From Limosilactobacillus urinaemulieris (GTDB lineage Bacteria; Bacillota; Bacilli; Lactobacillales; Lactobacillaceae): 64,000 nucleotides of DNA. Below are positions 37,146-48,644 of the stretch, one piece after another. The stretch lies in assembly GCF_014838745.1 (NCBI RefSeq), contig NZ_JABUXR010000003.1:113222-177221 (forward strand), in the 5' to 3' direction. Position 1 is the first letter of the stretch; each line of letters opens with the position of its first letter. Position numbers and translations under genes: made by a program. The notes below the pieces were generated by a model that was given only the letters and a program-made list of their open reading frames with translations, did no database searches and was not told the DNA's origin.

Positions 37146-37496
37146 ATGAAGGCAAAAGAAGTAAAACGAGGGGACATTTTTTATGCCGATCTTTCACCGG
37201 TAGTGGGTTCGGAACAAGGGGGACAACGACCGGTTTTAATTGTCCAAAATGATATAGGCAACCACTTTAGCACGACCGTTATTGTGGCACCAATCACCAC
37301 GCACTCGCAAAAGAAGCCAATGCCGACACACGTTCCGCTGACGGCTGAAGTAACCGGGATTCCCCGAAATTCAGTTGTTTTGCTGGAACAAGTTCGGACG
37401 ATTGATAAGCAACGACTAATGGATCGGATTGATCACCTTGATGCTTCGGTAATGAAAAGGGTTAATCGTGGATTGCGAGTGAGTCTTTCTTTGTAA
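37146..37496 (+). CDS. mazF: MazF-family endoribonuclease toxin, no adjacent antitoxin
   Basis: A 116-residue MazF/PemK-type mRNA interferase. The family motifs RGDIFYADLSPVVGSEQGG, QRPVLIVQND (catalytic arginine near 28) and APITTHSQKK (threonine near 51) are intact. MazF usually follows an antitoxin gene, but here only 104 bases with the clpL terminator lie upstream, and a terminator with minus-strand genes follows. No MazE-like ORF is next to it, so the antitoxin must be elsewhere or lost. In Bacillus-type genomes mazEF lies near alr, so this copy appears displaced. Confidence 0.85.
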   Translation: MKAKEVKRGDIFYADLSPVVGSEQGGQRPVLIVQNDIGNHFSTTVIVAPITTHSQKKPMPTHVPLTAEVTGIPRNSVVLLEQVRTIDKQRLMDRIDHLDASVMKRVNRGLRVSLSL

Positions 37497-37498
37497 TT

Positions 37499-37546
37499 AA
37501 AATGACGGGGTTGGAAAAGAATTTCATTTTCTAGCCCCGTCGTTTT
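37499..37546. terminator. Bidirectional terminator
   Basis: AAAATGACGGGG...GGAAAA pairs with TTTTC...CCCCGTCGTTTT, between convergent genes. Confidence 0.8.
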
Positions 37547-37571
37547 ATTCTTTTATTATTTTAAGTGCTAA

Positions 37572-37853
37572 TTAAGCAGCGTTCTTTTTTAGTTGGTTAA
37601 TCTTAATTTCAATCAATCCAGCCCGTTCGCCGAGATCAAAAAATTCTTTTTGAAGCCTAAAGAGGCGACTTTGGATTGCTGTACTAGTAGGCAGCCACTG
37701 TTGGTTTAAGTACATCTTCCAGAAATCATCATCTGGCTTTAAGCCAATCCGCTTACTAAGCTGTTCAATTTCTGGATGAATCTTTTGGATCTTATTGACT
37801 AGTTCATTGTGTTGGCGAACTAAATGACCAAGATCATTTTTTGCGTACTGCAT
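37572..37853 (-). CDS. Small coiled-coil protein, unknown function
   Basis: A 93-residue, mostly helical protein with charged heptad-like stretches (VRQHNELVNKIQKIHPEIEQ and LFRLQKEFFDLGERAGLIE). No signal, membrane helix or cysteines are seen. GGAGGG precedes the ATG. No family is recognised. It lies next to a GNAT acetyltransferase in the same orientation (38-base gap). Confidence 0.6.
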   Translation of the reverse strand: MQYAKNDLGHLVRQHNELVNKIQKIHPEIEQLSKRIGLKPDDDFWKMYLNQQWLPTSTAIQSRLFRLQKEFFDLGERAGLIEIKINQLKKNAA

Positions 37854-37891
37854 AAAATCCCTCCTATAAGTAAAGTTATATCTTACACTTT

Positions 37892-38470
37892 CTATTTTAG
37901 CAGTCCTTTCATAAAGTCGTTAGTAATTCTTGTAACTTTATAACCATGATCGAGATTTAGTTCAAAGGCAAGCCGTTTTGGGTCGTTTTTATCATTAACT
38001 GTAACGTTGCCACAACGAACGAAGCCCAAATTGTGAGCTAACCTTTGCATTGGTTGGTTCTTTTCGTGAGTATCAAGGCGGAAGTTATTACGTCCTTGGA
38101 GTTGACCAACAGTAATTAAATTGCTAAAAAGAAATTTAGCAAGGCCCTGACCGCGATAGCTACTGGAAAGAGCAACCCGATGAATTGTGGCGTATGGAGC
38201 ATGAGGATGGCTCCACTGGCCGTTGCTAATATTCCGGTATGAAGGCTCAGGAGCAAGTTGGAGAACCGCGGTTCCAGCAATGTGGTTATTTACTATGAGA
38301 ACCCAACTTATTTCCTGGGAAATATCACGACTAATCATTGCCCGATCAGGATGACCATCTTGCCATTGTGGATTGCCAGCATTTTTAAGTGCTTTACGAG
38401 CCTCTTCAATAATTTCCATAATGGTGTTTAAATCTGCTAATTTAGCACGCCGAAGATAAATTGTTGACAT
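37892..38470 (-). CDS. GNAT-family N-acetyltransferase
   Basis: A 192-residue acetyltransferase. The acetyl-CoA binding motif A is visible as RVALSSSYRGQGLAKFLFS, and the beta-strand WVLIVNNHIAGTAVL precedes it. Typical residues DTHEKNQPMQRLAHNLGF form motif B. It moves an acetyl group from acetyl-CoA to an unknown amine, perhaps a ribosomal protein N-terminus or a small molecule. No substrate can be inferred from context. Confidence 0.82.
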   Translation of the reverse strand: MSTIYLRRAKLADLNTIMEIIEEARKALKNAGNPQWQDGHPDRAMISRDISQEISWVLIVNNHIAGTAVLQLAPEPSYRNISNGQWSHPHAPYATIHRVALSSSYRGQGLAKFLFSNLITVGQLQGRNNFRLDTHEKNQPMQRLAHNLGFVRCGNVTVNDKNDPKRLAFELNLDHGYKVTRITNDFMKGLLK

Positions 38471-38598
38471 AGTTAGGTTAACCTCAATTCATTAATAAAT
38501 TGGTTTTATTATAAAACAAAAAGAAAATCTTCAAAGTGGCCGTTGGTTATCCAATTTTAATGAGTTAGAATTAAGGAGACAAAAAGGGGGTGCCGCAA

Positions 38599-40077
38599 TT
38601 GATACTAACGTGGAGTGTTATTAAATGGCTGTTGCTAGCAATCGTTGTTATTAACGAAATTGCGGCACTATTTACAGTCTTTAGAGAAAAGCGGGATATT
38701 GCTGCGACTTGGGCATGGTTGCTCGTGCTGCTTTTATTACCGGTAGTTGGCTTCATCATTTATGCATTTCTTGGTCGAAAGCTGCCACAGCGGCGGTTAG
38801 AGAGGATTAAATCGCAGACACAGTTAAAACTAAAGCAGGCAGTTGATCGGCAAAAGGTTCAGTTTCAAAATATGCCGAAGCCTAAGCATTCAACTGCTCA
38901 AATGTATCGACGGACAGTAATGCTTTTTCAAAGTCTAGATAACGCCTTCTTAACCCGTCACAATAATGTCAAAGTTTATATAAATGGTGATAAGCTTTTT
39001 CAGCAACTTTTTGCTGACATCGAGGCAGCCCAAAAGAGTATTAATATTGAATTTTATACAATCTATAATGATCAAATCGGGAATGAATTGCGAACCCTGT
39101 TAGAGCAGAAAGCAGCAGAGGGCGTTGAAGTTCGTGTACTTTATGATTCGTGGGGTTCGATGGGGGTTCGTGCTGATTTCTATAACGGCCTTCGCAAACG
39201 TGGTGGCTATGCAACACCATTCTTGATGACCCACAGCAACTTTATTGATTTTCGGCTAAATTATCGTGATCACCGAAAGATTGTTGTGATCGACGGTAAA
39301 ATTGGTTATGTTGGTGGTTTTAATGTTGGTGACCAGTATCTCGGGCGGGTAAAGAAGTTCGGCCCGTGGCGTGATACTCACCTTCGAATCATTGGTGGCG
39401 GTGTATATAGTCTGCAACAGCGGTTTATTCGTGACTGGAATGCGTCAGTCAAACATCAAGAAAGCCGAATTAAGCACTTTCGGCGGTTTTTCCCTGAAAT
39501 TAAATTAGATAAAAGTCAACTTATGAATGAAACGTCGCTGCAGATCGTTTCTAGCGGTCCGGAATCACCACAGGAAAACATAAAATTAGGTTATTTGCGG
39601 TTAATTAACGCTGCGACAGATCATATTTGGATTCAAACGCCATATTTAATTCCAGATGATAGTGTGATTGATGCGCTTCAAGTGGCTGCTCATTCGGGAG
39701 TAGATGTCAGGATAATGATTCCATGTAAGCCGGATCATTCGTTTGTTTATCGAGCAACTCAATACTACGCTCGGGTGCTGGCAAACCATGATATTACTAT
39801 TTACTTTTACGAAAAAGGCTTTTTGCATGCCAAAACGATCATGATCGATGGCAGAATGGCAAGTGTTGGTTCTGCAAACCTTGATTTCAGAAGTTTTAAG
39901 TTAAATTTCGAGATTAATTCCTTTATTTACGATCGCGATATGACGGATAAGCTCGAGCAGATCTTTGTCAATGATATCCGTAGTTCAAGGGTGATAACTC
40001 CAGAGATGTTTGCTAGCCAATCGCGGTGGTTAAGGTTTAAACAGACATTTTCACGACTGCTATCGCCGATTTTGTAG
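38599..40077 (+). CDS. cls: Cardiolipin synthase, intact copy
   Basis: A 492-residue membrane enzyme that joins two phosphatidylglycerols into cardiolipin. Two N-terminal helices (about residues 5-60) precede two phospholipase-D domains with HKD motifs (HRKIVVIDGKIGYVGGFN and HAKTIMIDGRMASVGSAN). The TTG at 38599 is preferred because it aligns with the MIWTW start of the paralogue at 33049 and has an AAGGGGG site. A GTG at 38590 overlaps that site. It is the functional partner of the broken copy 5.5 kb upstream. Confidence 0.92.
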   Translation: MILTWSVIKWLLLAIVVINEIAALFTVFREKRDIAATWAWLLVLLLLPVVGFIIYAFLGRKLPQRRLERIKSQTQLKLKQAVDRQKVQFQNMPKPKHSTAQMYRRTVMLFQSLDNAFLTRHNNVKVYINGDKLFQQLFADIEAAQKSINIEFYTIYNDQIGNELRTLLEQKAAEGVEVRVLYDSWGSMGVRADFYNGLRKRGGYATPFLMTHSNFIDFRLNYRDHRKIVVIDGKIGYVGGFNVGDQYLGRVKKFGPWRDTHLRIIGGGVYSLQQRFIRDWNASVKHQESRIKHFRRFFPEIKLDKSQLMNETSLQIVSSGPESPQENIKLGYLRLINAATDHIWIQTPYLIPDDSVIDALQVAAHSGVDVRIMIPCKPDHSFVYRATQYYARVLANHDITIYFYEKGFLHAKTIMIDGRMASVGSANLDFRSFKLNFEINSFIYDRDMTDKLEQIFVNDIRSSRVITPEMFASQSRWLRFKQTFSRLLSPIL

Positions 40078-40110
40078 GATTTTATTAGTTAACTTGATAG
40101 GGAGAGAGAA

Positions 40111-40878
40111 ATGGCAGGAATTCCATCGATTGGAACGTTAATTTACTTATTACTTGGTGGTGTTGTGGCAGGAATTTTAGCTTCAGCGGCTTCTTTTGCT
40201 TCGCTGGCATCGTACCCACTGCTCTTAAGTGTTGGTGTAGCCCCGGTTTATGCTAATGTGACAAATGATGCAGCGCTGATTTGGAATAGTCTTGGTGCGG
40301 TATTTGCGTCTGGAAGGGAACTTCATGGTCATTGGCGTCAGGTATGGATTTACGGTTTCTTTACTGTAATCGGCTCGATTATTGGCTGCTTCCTTTTACT
40401 TGCTTTTCCAGGGAAGGTTTTTGAACGAGTGGTGCCGTTCTTTATCTTAATTGCGGGTGCAATGATTTTAATTTCAGGGAAGCACCAACCTGACTTAACT
40501 AAACAGAAACCCCAATGGCTAAAAGTTTTGTATATCTTTCTTCTGGTAGTTGTTGGAGGGTATGCAGGTTACTTTGGTGCCGCAAGTGGGATTGTGATTC
40601 TAGTATTATTAACATACTTGACTGATGAGGACTTTCTAGTATCAAATGCAATTAAAAATGCGGTTTGTGGTTTTACTAACCTTGTTGCCTTAATAATCTA
40701 TTCGTTTACATCAAAAATTTATTGGTGGGACGCGATTCCAATGGCAGTGGGAATGTTTATTGGTGGCTACTTAGGACCAATTGTTTTACGTTATGTACCT
40801 GCTAAGTTGATGCGCTGGGTAATTGCATTGCTTGCTTTAACTCAAGCAGTCATCTTCTTTAAGCAGGCATACTTATAA
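40111..40878 (+). CDS. TauE/SafE family membrane permease
   Basis: A 255-residue protein with about eight membrane helices, belonging to the DUF81/TauE/SafE group of sulfite or organosulfur exporters. The segment NVTNDAALIWNSLGAVFASGRE in the first half and the symmetrical NAIKNAVCGFTNLVALIIY in the second are typical repeats. The substrate is not known. It lies 33 bases after cls, so they may be co-transcribed. A small hairpin follows. Confidence 0.82.
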   Translation: MAGIPSIGTLIYLLLGGVVAGILASAASFASLASYPLLLSVGVAPVYANVTNDAALIWNSLGAVFASGRELHGHWRQVWIYGFFTVIGSIIGCFLLLAFPGKVFERVVPFFILIAGAMILISGKHQPDLTKQKPQWLKVLYIFLLVVVGGYAGYFGAASGIVILVLLTYLTDEDFLVSNAIKNAVCGFTNLVALIIYSFTSKIYWWDAIPMAVGMFIGGYLGPIVLRYVPAKLMRWVIALLALTQAVIFFKQAYL

Positions 40879-40892
40879 GAAATATTATTGTT

Positions 40893-40930
40893 GGGAGTGG
40901 AACGTTACTATTAATGGACTGCTCCCTTTT
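40893..40930 (+). terminator. Probable terminator
   Basis: GGGAG (40893-40897) with CTCCC (40922-40926), followed by TTTTTAAA. The loop is long. Confidence 0.5.
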
Positions 40931-40943
40931 TAAATAATTCACT

Positions 40944-40973
40944 TAAACGTTTGTTCGATTCTTGTGGTAAAAT
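40944..40973 (+). promoter_or_regulatory. LexA-like box and -10 of addBA
   Basis: TAAACGTTTGTTCG (40944-40957) matches CGAACN4GTTCG with two mismatches. TAAAAT at 40968-40973 with TGG before it is an extended -10. The 13-mer CGTTTGTTCGATT (40948-40960) recurs upstream of the Y-family polymerase, exactly seven bases from its -10 as here. Confidence 0.5.
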
Positions 40974-41007
40974 GAAATTTGAATTTATGTAAAAAGGATG
41001 GATCACC

Positions 41008-44000
41008 ATGGGAACTCTAGGCTTTGTTTTAGGCACTCGTGCAATGGATCATGAACAGGTAATGATCGATCAACTGGCTGACCAAATGAGGCAGGCCTCA
41101 GCTAAAGACCGGTTTTTCTATTTGGTTCCTAACCATATTAAGTTTGAAACGGAAATAAATGTTTTGGCAGGTTTGCGAAAGCGGATGGGTCTTGATAATG
41201 ATCAACGCTTCGCCTCAGAAAAGCTTCAGGTACTATCCTTTAGCCGGTTGGCATGGTTTCTCTTGCGTGATACACCAACATTTCAAACACCACGAATCTC
41301 TAAGATCGGGATGACAATGCTGACGTCTCAAGTAGCTCAGGAGCATGCAAAAAAATTACACCTTTATGCGAGCGAAATTAAACGACCTGGTTTTATTCAG
41401 AAGCTGACGGAGCAATTAGAAGAGCTCAAAAGTGCCAATATTTCAGCAGACGATTTTTCAATGATACTGGGTCAAATTCAACAAGATCAATCATCAGGGG
41501 CTAACCGCGTCTGGCTAACTAAGATGCATGATATTGAGATTATTTATCATGCTTATGAGGACCAACTTCGGCAAAATTTCCTGGGAAATAATGAACTTTA
41601 TTCACAGTTGGTTAAGTATTTGCAAACTGATAAAGAAGTTCGGCATATGCACTTCTTCATTGATCGATTTGCGCAATTTACTGCAAGTGAACAACGGATC
41701 GTTGATGCTTTAGTAGAAAACGGGGCAGCTACCATGGTCTCACTAGTTCTCGACCGAGGTTATCCTGATCAGAATCACCCTAGTCCGAGTGAAATTCCTG
41801 CTGAAAATGATTTGTTTTATTCCTCGGCAATGGTTTACCGACGTCTCTGGAAGTTAGCTCAGCAGGATTCACAACGGATTCAACTCCAGCCGAATGTGTG
41901 GTTTGCAACACAACCGCGAGTTAACGATGATCTTCAAATGGTTGATCATTACTTTAAGCGATATGCGGCAGGCCCAATTTCAACAACGGAAACTAGTCAA
42001 TTGACAGTCCCTTCAACGATTCAATTTTATACAATGGCAAATCGTCGTGAAGAATTAGAAAAAGTAGCCGCCAAAATTAGACAAATGGTTGCTACTGGTA
42101 AGTATCGTTATCGAGATTTCTTAGTTTTGACTCGTCACCTCGATGGTTATCAGAATATGATTGCACCGATCTTTGCACAAAATCAGGTGCCGGTTTTTGA
42201 TGATCATGAACGCAAAATGGATCAGCATCCGCTTGTAATCCTACTAAGTACGTTGCTTAGTATTGACCAACGAGGGTATCAATTAGGAGATATTATGCAG
42301 CTGCTGAAAACCTGGTTATTGGTACCACGATTAGCGACTGGTGATTTAATGCCAATTAAGACTTTTCAAGAAGCAGTATTTACTACCGAAAATTGGTGTT
42401 TAAAGCAGGCAATTCGCGGAAAACAGGACTGGATAAAATCAGAGTTATGGATTGTTAAAGATGCTGGGGAACAGCCAAAAAAAGCAACCGGTTCACGGGT
42501 AGAGCAATTGAACCAGCAATTATCGATTGTTCATAATTACGTTGCTGAAACAATTGTGCCATTCTTGAATCAGCTAAAGGATGCAGAATCAGGTCGAGAG
42601 CTAGCAACGATGCTTTTTAACTTCTTGCAACAAAATGGGGTTACTGAACGACTATACCAATGGCAGCAATACCAGAGCACTCGTGATCTTGATTTGGCAC
42701 GTCAGCCGCAACAAGTTTGGGAAAAGTTTTGTCAAATTCTTCAAGAATACGTTGAGATCCTTGGGGAGGATCGTTTGGACAAAGAGAATATTGACGATTA
42801 TCTTGAAAAATTTAATGAGATTATCCAAGCTGGATTTTCAGCAGCCCAATATTCCCAAATTCCGGCAACACTTGACCAAGTGGTTGTTTCTGAAACTGGA
42901 ATTGTGCAAAGCCAAAATAAAAAGGTTGTCTTTATGATCGGCTCAACTGATGATGTAATGCCAGAAGTCCGCGAAAACGATGGATTACTGATCGATCAGG
43001 ATAAGCAGATCTTAGCTCCGTACTTAGATGATGATTTCCAGTATTTACCGGCTGATATGATAACAGAGTTGAATAATGAACCATTTGTGCATTATTTAGG
43101 AATGCTTTCCGCAAAGCAACAGTTAATTTTCACAGCACCACAAGCAACCAATGATGATAAAGAGTTAACAATTTCACCATACATGCGTGATTTAGCTGTT
43201 TATCTCCAGCAGCCAATTGTTAATTCACCATTAGTAACTAGTAAGGTCGGCAGAGAAAATGCTCAACAGTTTATCAGCAGTCCAGAAGCTAGCCTAAGTC
43301 AGTTAGTGCGCGTAGGTCGTCAAGTACGGGATGATCAAAAATCAATTGGTACTCCAGTTCAGATGCCAACAACCTGGAAAAAGGTTGAACAGGATTTGAT
43401 TTTATTAGCCAAACAGTGGCAATTAGGCTCTAATGCTGTTGATAATGCTTTAGGAAAGAAGCTTCAACAGCGCCTCGAAATGGTAAGTCAAGGATTTAAT
43501 TACCATAACGTTGTGGATGATATTGGAGCAACGTTAGCCCAAGCATTATATCTCCATGCGACCCCCAATAAGGGTGGACAACGGGTTTTATATGCCTCAA
43601 TTTCACAGTTGCAAAACTTCTACATTAATCAGTATGAATATTTCTTAAAGTACGGTTTACAACTTCAAAAACGGGATCGGCTTGAAATGTCCGCTGATCG
43701 GATCGGGACCTTCTTTCATAAAGCAATGGAGGCGTTTATTAATAATACCCGTCAACAACAAGTTGAATTAAAGGGGTTAGTATCTGATTCACAGGAACTA
43801 AGAAAGTTTATTGATGAGGCACTACAGGTGGCTGAAAAAAATCAGCCTGATTTAGTTCGACTAACAGACTCATCAGCCCAAGCGAAGTTTCAGTATCACC
43901 AGTTACGTACTATTGTGACGACAATGCTTGAAACAATGTGTCGGCAAGCTCAGTATACTGCGGCCCGACCTTTTAAGACTGAAGCACAATTTGGACGGAT

Positions 44001-44784
44001 CGGTAATCCCAACCAGGTTAATTTGAAAGCACTAGATTACCAATTAACTTCTGGGGACCGGATTTATTTGCGTGGCCGAATTGACAGAATTGATCGTCTT
44101 CCTAAGGAGCAGTTAACTGATCTCTTACAGCCAAGTGATTTTCTTACCGTTGTTGATTATAAATCAAGCAACCATACCTTTGACCTTACATCAGCGTACT
44201 ATGGTATCTCTTTGCAGCTATTAACCTACTTAAACGGTCTACAAAACAATCTGCAAGAACTAGACGAGCCAACAGCGCGGCTTGCTGGGGCATTATACCT
44301 GCACTTAAGTAATCCCAAATTTGATTGGAAACGAAACCAACATAAGGAATTAGAAGAATTACAGTTGAGCTCTCATGAATACAAGGGAATCCTCTTGAAT
44401 GAGCCAGCGATCCTCGATTCACTCGATCAGAAACTTCAAGATAATCAGTCGGCCTTGTATCCACTAAAAGTTACTAAAAAGGGTGGCATTTCTGCTAAAA
44501 AAGACGCGCTTCTTGTTACCTCTGATCAGTTGCACTGGCTTCAGGAATGGAACAAACAATTAATTATTGATGCGGGAGATAAAATTCTTGAGGGACAAGT
44601 TAAACTAAATCCTTATCGGTTAATTGAGGGAAGTAAACGAGCAACGGGACTAGATTATAGCGACTTCAAAGATATTTACCAATTTGACAATATGTTAGAT
44701 CAGCAACGTTATCGTCAGCTTGATCCGCAGAAAGCAAAGGAAGACTTTGATAATGCGAAGAAAGAAGGAGGAGCTAAAGAGTAA
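41008..44784 (+). CDS. addB: Helicase-exonuclease subunit AddB (RexB)
   Basis: A 1258-residue subunit of the AddAB (RexAB) complex that processes double-strand breaks for RecA loading. The N-terminus ([14 protein letters not shown]) lacks a Walker A sequence. The C-terminal nuclease has [10 protein letters not shown] and the catalytic VVDYKSSNH near residue 1048. Cysteines that bind an iron-sulfur cluster in Bacillus AddB are absent: the terminal region reads [15 protein letters not shown] and the earlier site reads [14 protein letters not shown]. Lactobacillales RexB proteins likewise lack the cluster. Its stop overlaps the addA start by one base. Confidence 0.92.
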   Translation: MGTLGFVLGTRAMDHEQVMIDQLADQMRQASAKDRFFYLVPNHIKFETEINVLAGLRKRMGLDNDQRFASEKLQVLSFSRLAWFLLRDTPTFQTPRISKIGMTMLTSQVAQEHAKKLHLYASEIKRPGFIQKLTEQLEELKSANISADDFSMILGQIQQDQSSGANRVWLTKMHDIEIIYHAYEDQLRQNFLGNNELYSQLVKYLQTDKEVRHMHFFIDRFAQFTASEQRIVDALVENGAATMVSLVLDRGYPDQNHPSPSEIPAENDLFYSSAMVYRRLWKLAQQDSQRIQLQPNVWFATQPRVNDDLQMVDHYFKRYAAGPISTTETSQLTVPSTIQFYTMANRREELEKVAAKIRQMVATGKYRYRDFLVLTRHLDGYQNMIAPIFAQNQVPVFDDHERKMDQHPLVILLSTLLSIDQRGYQLGDIMQLLKTWLLVPRLATGDLMPIKTFQEAVFTTENWCLKQAIRGKQDWIKSELWIVKDAGEQPKKATGSRVEQLNQQLSIVHNYVAETIVPFLNQLKDAESGRELATMLFNFLQQNGVTERLYQWQQYQSTRDLDLARQPQQVWEKFCQILQEYVEILGEDRLDKENIDDYLEKFNEIIQAGFSAAQYSQIPATLDQVVVSETGIVQSQNKKVVFMIGSTDDVMPEVRENDGLLIDQDKQILAPYLDDDFQYLPADMITELNNEPFVHYLGMLSAKQQLIFTAPQATNDDKELTISPYMRDLAVYLQQPIVNSPLVTSKVGRENAQQFISSPEASLSQLVRVGRQVRDDQKSIGTPVQMPTTWKKVEQDLILLAKQWQLGSNAVDNALGKKLQQRLEMVSQGFNYHNVVDDIGATLAQALYLHATPNKGGQRVLYASISQLQNFYINQYEYFLKYGLQLQKRDRLEMSADRIGTFFHKAMEAFINNTRQQQVELKGLVSDSQELRKFIDEALQVAEKNQPDLVRLTDSSAQAKFQYHQLRTIVTTMLETMCRQAQYTAARPFKTEAQFGRIGNPNQVNLKALDYQLTSGDRIYLRGRIDRIDRLPKEQLTDLLQPSDFLTVVDYKSSNHTFDLTSAYYGISLQLLTYLNGLQNNLQELDEPTARLAGALYLHLSNPKFDWKRNQHKELEELQLSSHEYKGILLNEPAILDSLDQKLQDNQSALYPLKVTKKGGISAKKDALLVTSDQLHWLQEWNKQLIIDAGDKILEGQVKLNPYRLIEGSKRATGLDYSDFKDIYQFDNMLDQQRYRQLDPQKAKEDFDNAKKEGGAKE

Positions 44785-47700
44785 TGGCAACATTTAATCC
44801 AACACCGAGTCAACAACGGGCGATAGATGATCGTGGAAAGAATATTCTTGTTTCTGCCTCAGCAGGGTCAGGGAAAACAGCGGTCCTAGTTGAACGTGCT
44901 ATTAAATTAATCAGAGAGGGAATTCATGTTGATCGAATGTTGATGGTGACCTTTACGGATGCCGCGGCAAAGAGTATGCAGGATAAGATTCGTGAAGCAC
45001 TCCAAGAAGCAGTGCGTCAACCAGTGCATAACGCGGAAGAACAGCAACAGCAGCGTCAAATGGTTAATGAAATTAACCGGTTAGCTACGGCTGATATTAG
45101 TACCATTCACGCCTTTTGCCTAAAACTAATTAAACGTTACTATTACTTAATCCATTTAGATCCTCAGTTCCGATTACTAACAGATGACACTGAGCGTCTC
45201 CTTCTTCAAGAAGAAATCTGGCAACAAGTTAGTGAAAAACTATATGAATCATCACTTGAGCAAGCTAATGACGAGCGAGCAAGCTTTAGTGAACTGGTGA
45301 CTAATTTTTCTAGTGACCGTGACGCACAAGGGTTAGATGAGCTGGTTTTGAAGTTATATGAAACTGCAAATGCTCAGCCAGAACCAGAGAGCTGGTTGCA
45401 AGAACTAGCTGGTAATTATTTCCTGGGAAATAGTTCAATTACGAGTACTAAATTTTATCAAGAACAGTTGAAACCAGTTGTTAAGGATAATTTGGAACAG
45501 TTAATGAACGACTATGCCGAATTGAGTATCCGAATGGCAGACCTTGGTTATGATAAACCAGCTGAAATTATCAAAAGCGATCAGGAACAAATCAGTAATT
45601 TGATCACAAGTTTGGAACAAGGCGAATGGGGAGATATCCGCGCCGCATTTCAAGGAGTTAAATATGCTCGAATGAGTGGCGGAGCAAAGAAGAAGGATCC
45701 TGAATACGAGACCTACCAGTCCTTAATAAAAACACGAAACGGACTTAAAGAGCAACTGAAATCTTTAGTGGCAGATTATTTTGAATATGATGAACAACAA
45801 TTCCGCCAAATTGCTAATCATGCGGCTAAAATCCTAAATGAATTATCAGCGGTTACAATTGAATTTTCACGAGCTTATCAACAAGCAAAATTGAATCGTC
45901 ATGTTTTAGAATTTAGTGATTTAGAGCACTATGCTTATCAAATCTTAACGCCGCCTGCGGATCAGCCAGATTGGGTTACTCTCGTTAATGAATTACGTGA
46001 ACACTATCAAGAAATCATGATTGATGAGTACCAAGATACGAACCCGCTTCAAGAAAAGATCCTGATGCAGTTAGCCAGTCCAGATCAGCAAAACTTATTT
46101 ATGGTTGGCGACGTGAAGCAGTCAATCTACCGTTTTCGTGAGGCAGATCCGACTCTTTTCCTTACAAAATATGAAAATTACCGTAAAGGAAAAGGCGGTG
46201 AATCGATTGTTCTAGCAGAGAATTTCCGGTCAATGCAAAATGTGACTGGCTTTACAAATGTTTTATTTGAACAATTGATGGATCGTCAGGTTGGCGAGAT
46301 TGATTATGATAAGGACGCTCATTTGAAGTATGCCGCAACTTATTATGATGAGAATCCAGATAACCAGGTTACTCCTGCTGAGGTATTACTTTATGATGCC
46401 AACGCTAATCCTAATCTTCCCCAAGAAGACGATAAGCTAGCTGGAGAACTACGAATGGTTGCCATGCGAATTAAGCAGATGGTAACCAATAAAGAATTAA
46501 TTTACGATAAAAAGACACAGCAAATGCGACCAGTTCAATATGGGGATATTGTTCTCCTTGAGCGAACAAAGAACATTAATAATACTTTAATGGAACAATT
46601 CAACGAGTTGGAAGTTCCATTGACAGTTCATGATGTTGAAAGTTATTTTCAGGCAACAGAAGTTAGGGTAATGATGGCATTGCTAAAGATTATTGATAAC
46701 CCTAAGCAAGATATTCCATTAGTTGCAGTTCTTCGTTCACCGATTGTTGGCCTTAGTAATAAAGAGTTAGCTTTCATTCGTCTTCAAAACCGTCGAACAG
46801 ACTTTTATACGGCATTAATGACGTGTCAGAGTAACTTTGAAAATCACCGCCTTCAGCAATCATCAGCATTGAACTCAGAGCAGTTAACACGTCTTCAGCA
46901 AAAACTAACTACTTTTATTGAGCAGTTAACTGAATTTCGTCAGGTAGCTCAACAACAAACCTTAGTTAATTTAATTTGGCATATTTATCAGGAAACTGGT
47001 TACTTAGACTATGTTGGTGCAATGCCGGGTGGCCAACAACGACAGGCCAATCTTCATGCACTATATGAACGGGCGCATACTTATGAGCAAAGTAGTTTTA
47101 AGGGGCTTTACCAGTTCACTCGCTTTATTGAAAAAATGCAGGAACACGATCAGGATCTTGGGGTGGCACCAACACAATTAGACACGAATACCGTTAATGT
47201 AATGACGATTCATGGGAGTAAGGGTCTTCAATTTCCGGTTGTTTTCTTGATTAATACAAACCACCATTTTAATAATGCGGCAGTTCGGGAAAATGCAGTT
47301 GTTGACCCGAATTCTGGAGTTGGTATTAAGGTAATGGATCAACAACGGCTAGTTTATGATACGCCCCAGCGACAAATTATTTTGAATAATATTCAGCAGG
47401 GAGAACGGGCAGAAGACTTGCGGGTCCTCTACGTTGCACTAACCCGAGCAGAACAGCGGCTAGTCATTACGGCATCGTTCAATGAAACACGGCGGGGCCA
47501 AAAACTAATTGAAGCATGGAATGGTTGGCAAAAAGCATTCCAAAGTAGCCAGCAATTGCTTGGTTCGCAGTTGCGGATAAGCGCAAAGTCCTTTATGGAT
47601 TGGATAGGTTTAGCCCTGGCGCGGTATTCTGATCGGTTTAATGCCACCAAGTTAAGTATTTCGGGGAATGACATAACAGATAAGGGAATTGTTTTGGAAG

Positions 47701-48644
47701 AGAGTCCTCTTAATACGGGAAAAGGGTTCACCGGAATGGTGCCAGAACCATTTTTCGTTGCCAAAACTTTGACTGCTACTGATGTTGAGCAACAACTGAA
47801 AGAATTAGCTAGTCCAATCAATGTAACAGGTGAAGTGGATACGCAATCACTCAAATCCTTGTCAGCAGAGGAAATTAATCGAGTACTTGCTTTTCGTTAT
47901 CCGCATGAAGTCGCAGCCAAAACGACGGCCTACCAATCAGTTACGGATGTAAAACGGGTATTTGAAGATCCAGATAATCGTGAAATGGGTCAGTGGGATT
48001 ATGAACAGCAACGGAAGGTGAAAAACCGTGGACTTTATTTAAGAAATGATTTTGCGACACCACAGTTTATTCAACAAGATGATCGGTCGCCAGCAGCAAC
48101 AGAGGTTGGGACCGCCACCCACCTGGTATTTCAAAAATTGCCACTAGATAGTGAAAAAATCACAGTAGAACAAGTTCGTAATGAGGTCCGGCAACTAGTT
48201 AAGGAACACCTAATTAACTCTGCAGTAGCACCGTTTATTAATATGGAAGGAATTGCTGCATTTTTCCAAACAGATCCAGGACGACAGATTATCGCCAATG
48301 GGCAAAACTATCATCGGGAAGAACCATTTGCGATGATAATGAATGGTCATGAACTATTTAAAGAGGTTCAAGCAAGGGATGATGAGCGGATCCTGGTTCA
48401 TGGGATTATTGACGGCTATTTAGAAACGCCTAAAGGAATTACTTTAGTCGATTATAAAACCGATCATATTAATCCTCAGTATCGAGAATTTGAATTAGCT
48501 AAAATTACTGGTCGTTATCGTGGTCAGCTGGAGTTATATCGACAAGCATTAAATATTATGAAGCCAATACCGGTTGTTCAGATGGGACTCTACCTGGTAG
48601 AATTAGGTGAGTTTATTCCATTTGAAATCGAGGGACGGCCGTAA
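44784..48644 (+). CDS. addA: Helicase-exonuclease subunit AddA (RexA)
   Basis: A 1286-residue UvrD-type 3'-5' helicase with a C-terminal RecB-family nuclease. Motif I reads [13 protein letters not shown] (about residue 27), motif II reads [12 protein letters not shown], motif V/VI regions read [14 protein letters not shown] and [12 protein letters not shown], and the nuclease has LVDYKTDH near residue 1222. It pairs with AddB in recombinational repair. Start and stop overlap neighbours by one base on each side (addB and the LacI regulator), so a single long transcript is likely. Confidence 0.95.
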   Translation: MATFNPTPSQQRAIDDRGKNILVSASAGSGKTAVLVERAIKLIREGIHVDRMLMVTFTDAAAKSMQDKIREALQEAVRQPVHNAEEQQQQRQMVNEINRLATADISTIHAFCLKLIKRYYYLIHLDPQFRLLTDDTERLLLQEEIWQQVSEKLYESSLEQANDERASFSELVTNFSSDRDAQGLDELVLKLYETANAQPEPESWLQELAGNYFLGNSSITSTKFYQEQLKPVVKDNLEQLMNDYAELSIRMADLGYDKPAEIIKSDQEQISNLITSLEQGEWGDIRAAFQGVKYARMSGGAKKKDPEYETYQSLIKTRNGLKEQLKSLVADYFEYDEQQFRQIANHAAKILNELSAVTIEFSRAYQQAKLNRHVLEFSDLEHYAYQILTPPADQPDWVTLVNELREHYQEIMIDEYQDTNPLQEKILMQLASPDQQNLFMVGDVKQSIYRFREADPTLFLTKYENYRKGKGGESIVLAENFRSMQNVTGFTNVLFEQLMDRQVGEIDYDKDAHLKYAATYYDENPDNQVTPAEVLLYDANANPNLPQEDDKLAGELRMVAMRIKQMVTNKELIYDKKTQQMRPVQYGDIVLLERTKNINNTLMEQFNELEVPLTVHDVESYFQATEVRVMMALLKIIDNPKQDIPLVAVLRSPIVGLSNKELAFIRLQNRRTDFYTALMTCQSNFENHRLQQSSALNSEQLTRLQQKLTTFIEQLTEFRQVAQQQTLVNLIWHIYQETGYLDYVGAMPGGQQRQANLHALYERAHTYEQSSFKGLYQFTRFIEKMQEHDQDLGVAPTQLDTNTVNVMTIHGSKGLQFPVVFLINTNHHFNNAAVRENAVVDPNSGVGIKVMDQQRLVYDTPQRQIILNNIQQGERAEDLRVLYVALTRAEQRLVITASFNETRRGQKLIEAWNGWQKAFQSSQQLLGSQLRISAKSFMDWIGLALARYSDRFNATKLSISGNDITDKGIVLEESPLNTGKGFTGMVPEPFFVAKTLTATDVEQQLKELASPINVTGEVDTQSLKSLSAEEINRVLAFRYPHEVAAKTTAYQSVTDVKRVFEDPDNREMGQWDYEQQRKVKNRGLYLRNDFATPQFIQQDDRSPAATEVGTATHLVFQKLPLDSEKITVEQVRNEVRQLVKEHLINSAVAPFINMEGIAAFFQTDPGRQIIANGQNYHREEPFAMIMNGHELFKEVQARDDERILVHGIIDGYLETPKGITLVDYKTDHINPQYREFELAKITGRYRGQLELYRQALNIMKPIPVVQMGLYLVELGEFIPFEIEGRP

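Noticed and set aside
47429-47854. 141-codon minus-strand ORF inside addA
   Set aside because: An antisense shadow of a clearly coding gene, without a ribosome site or family features.
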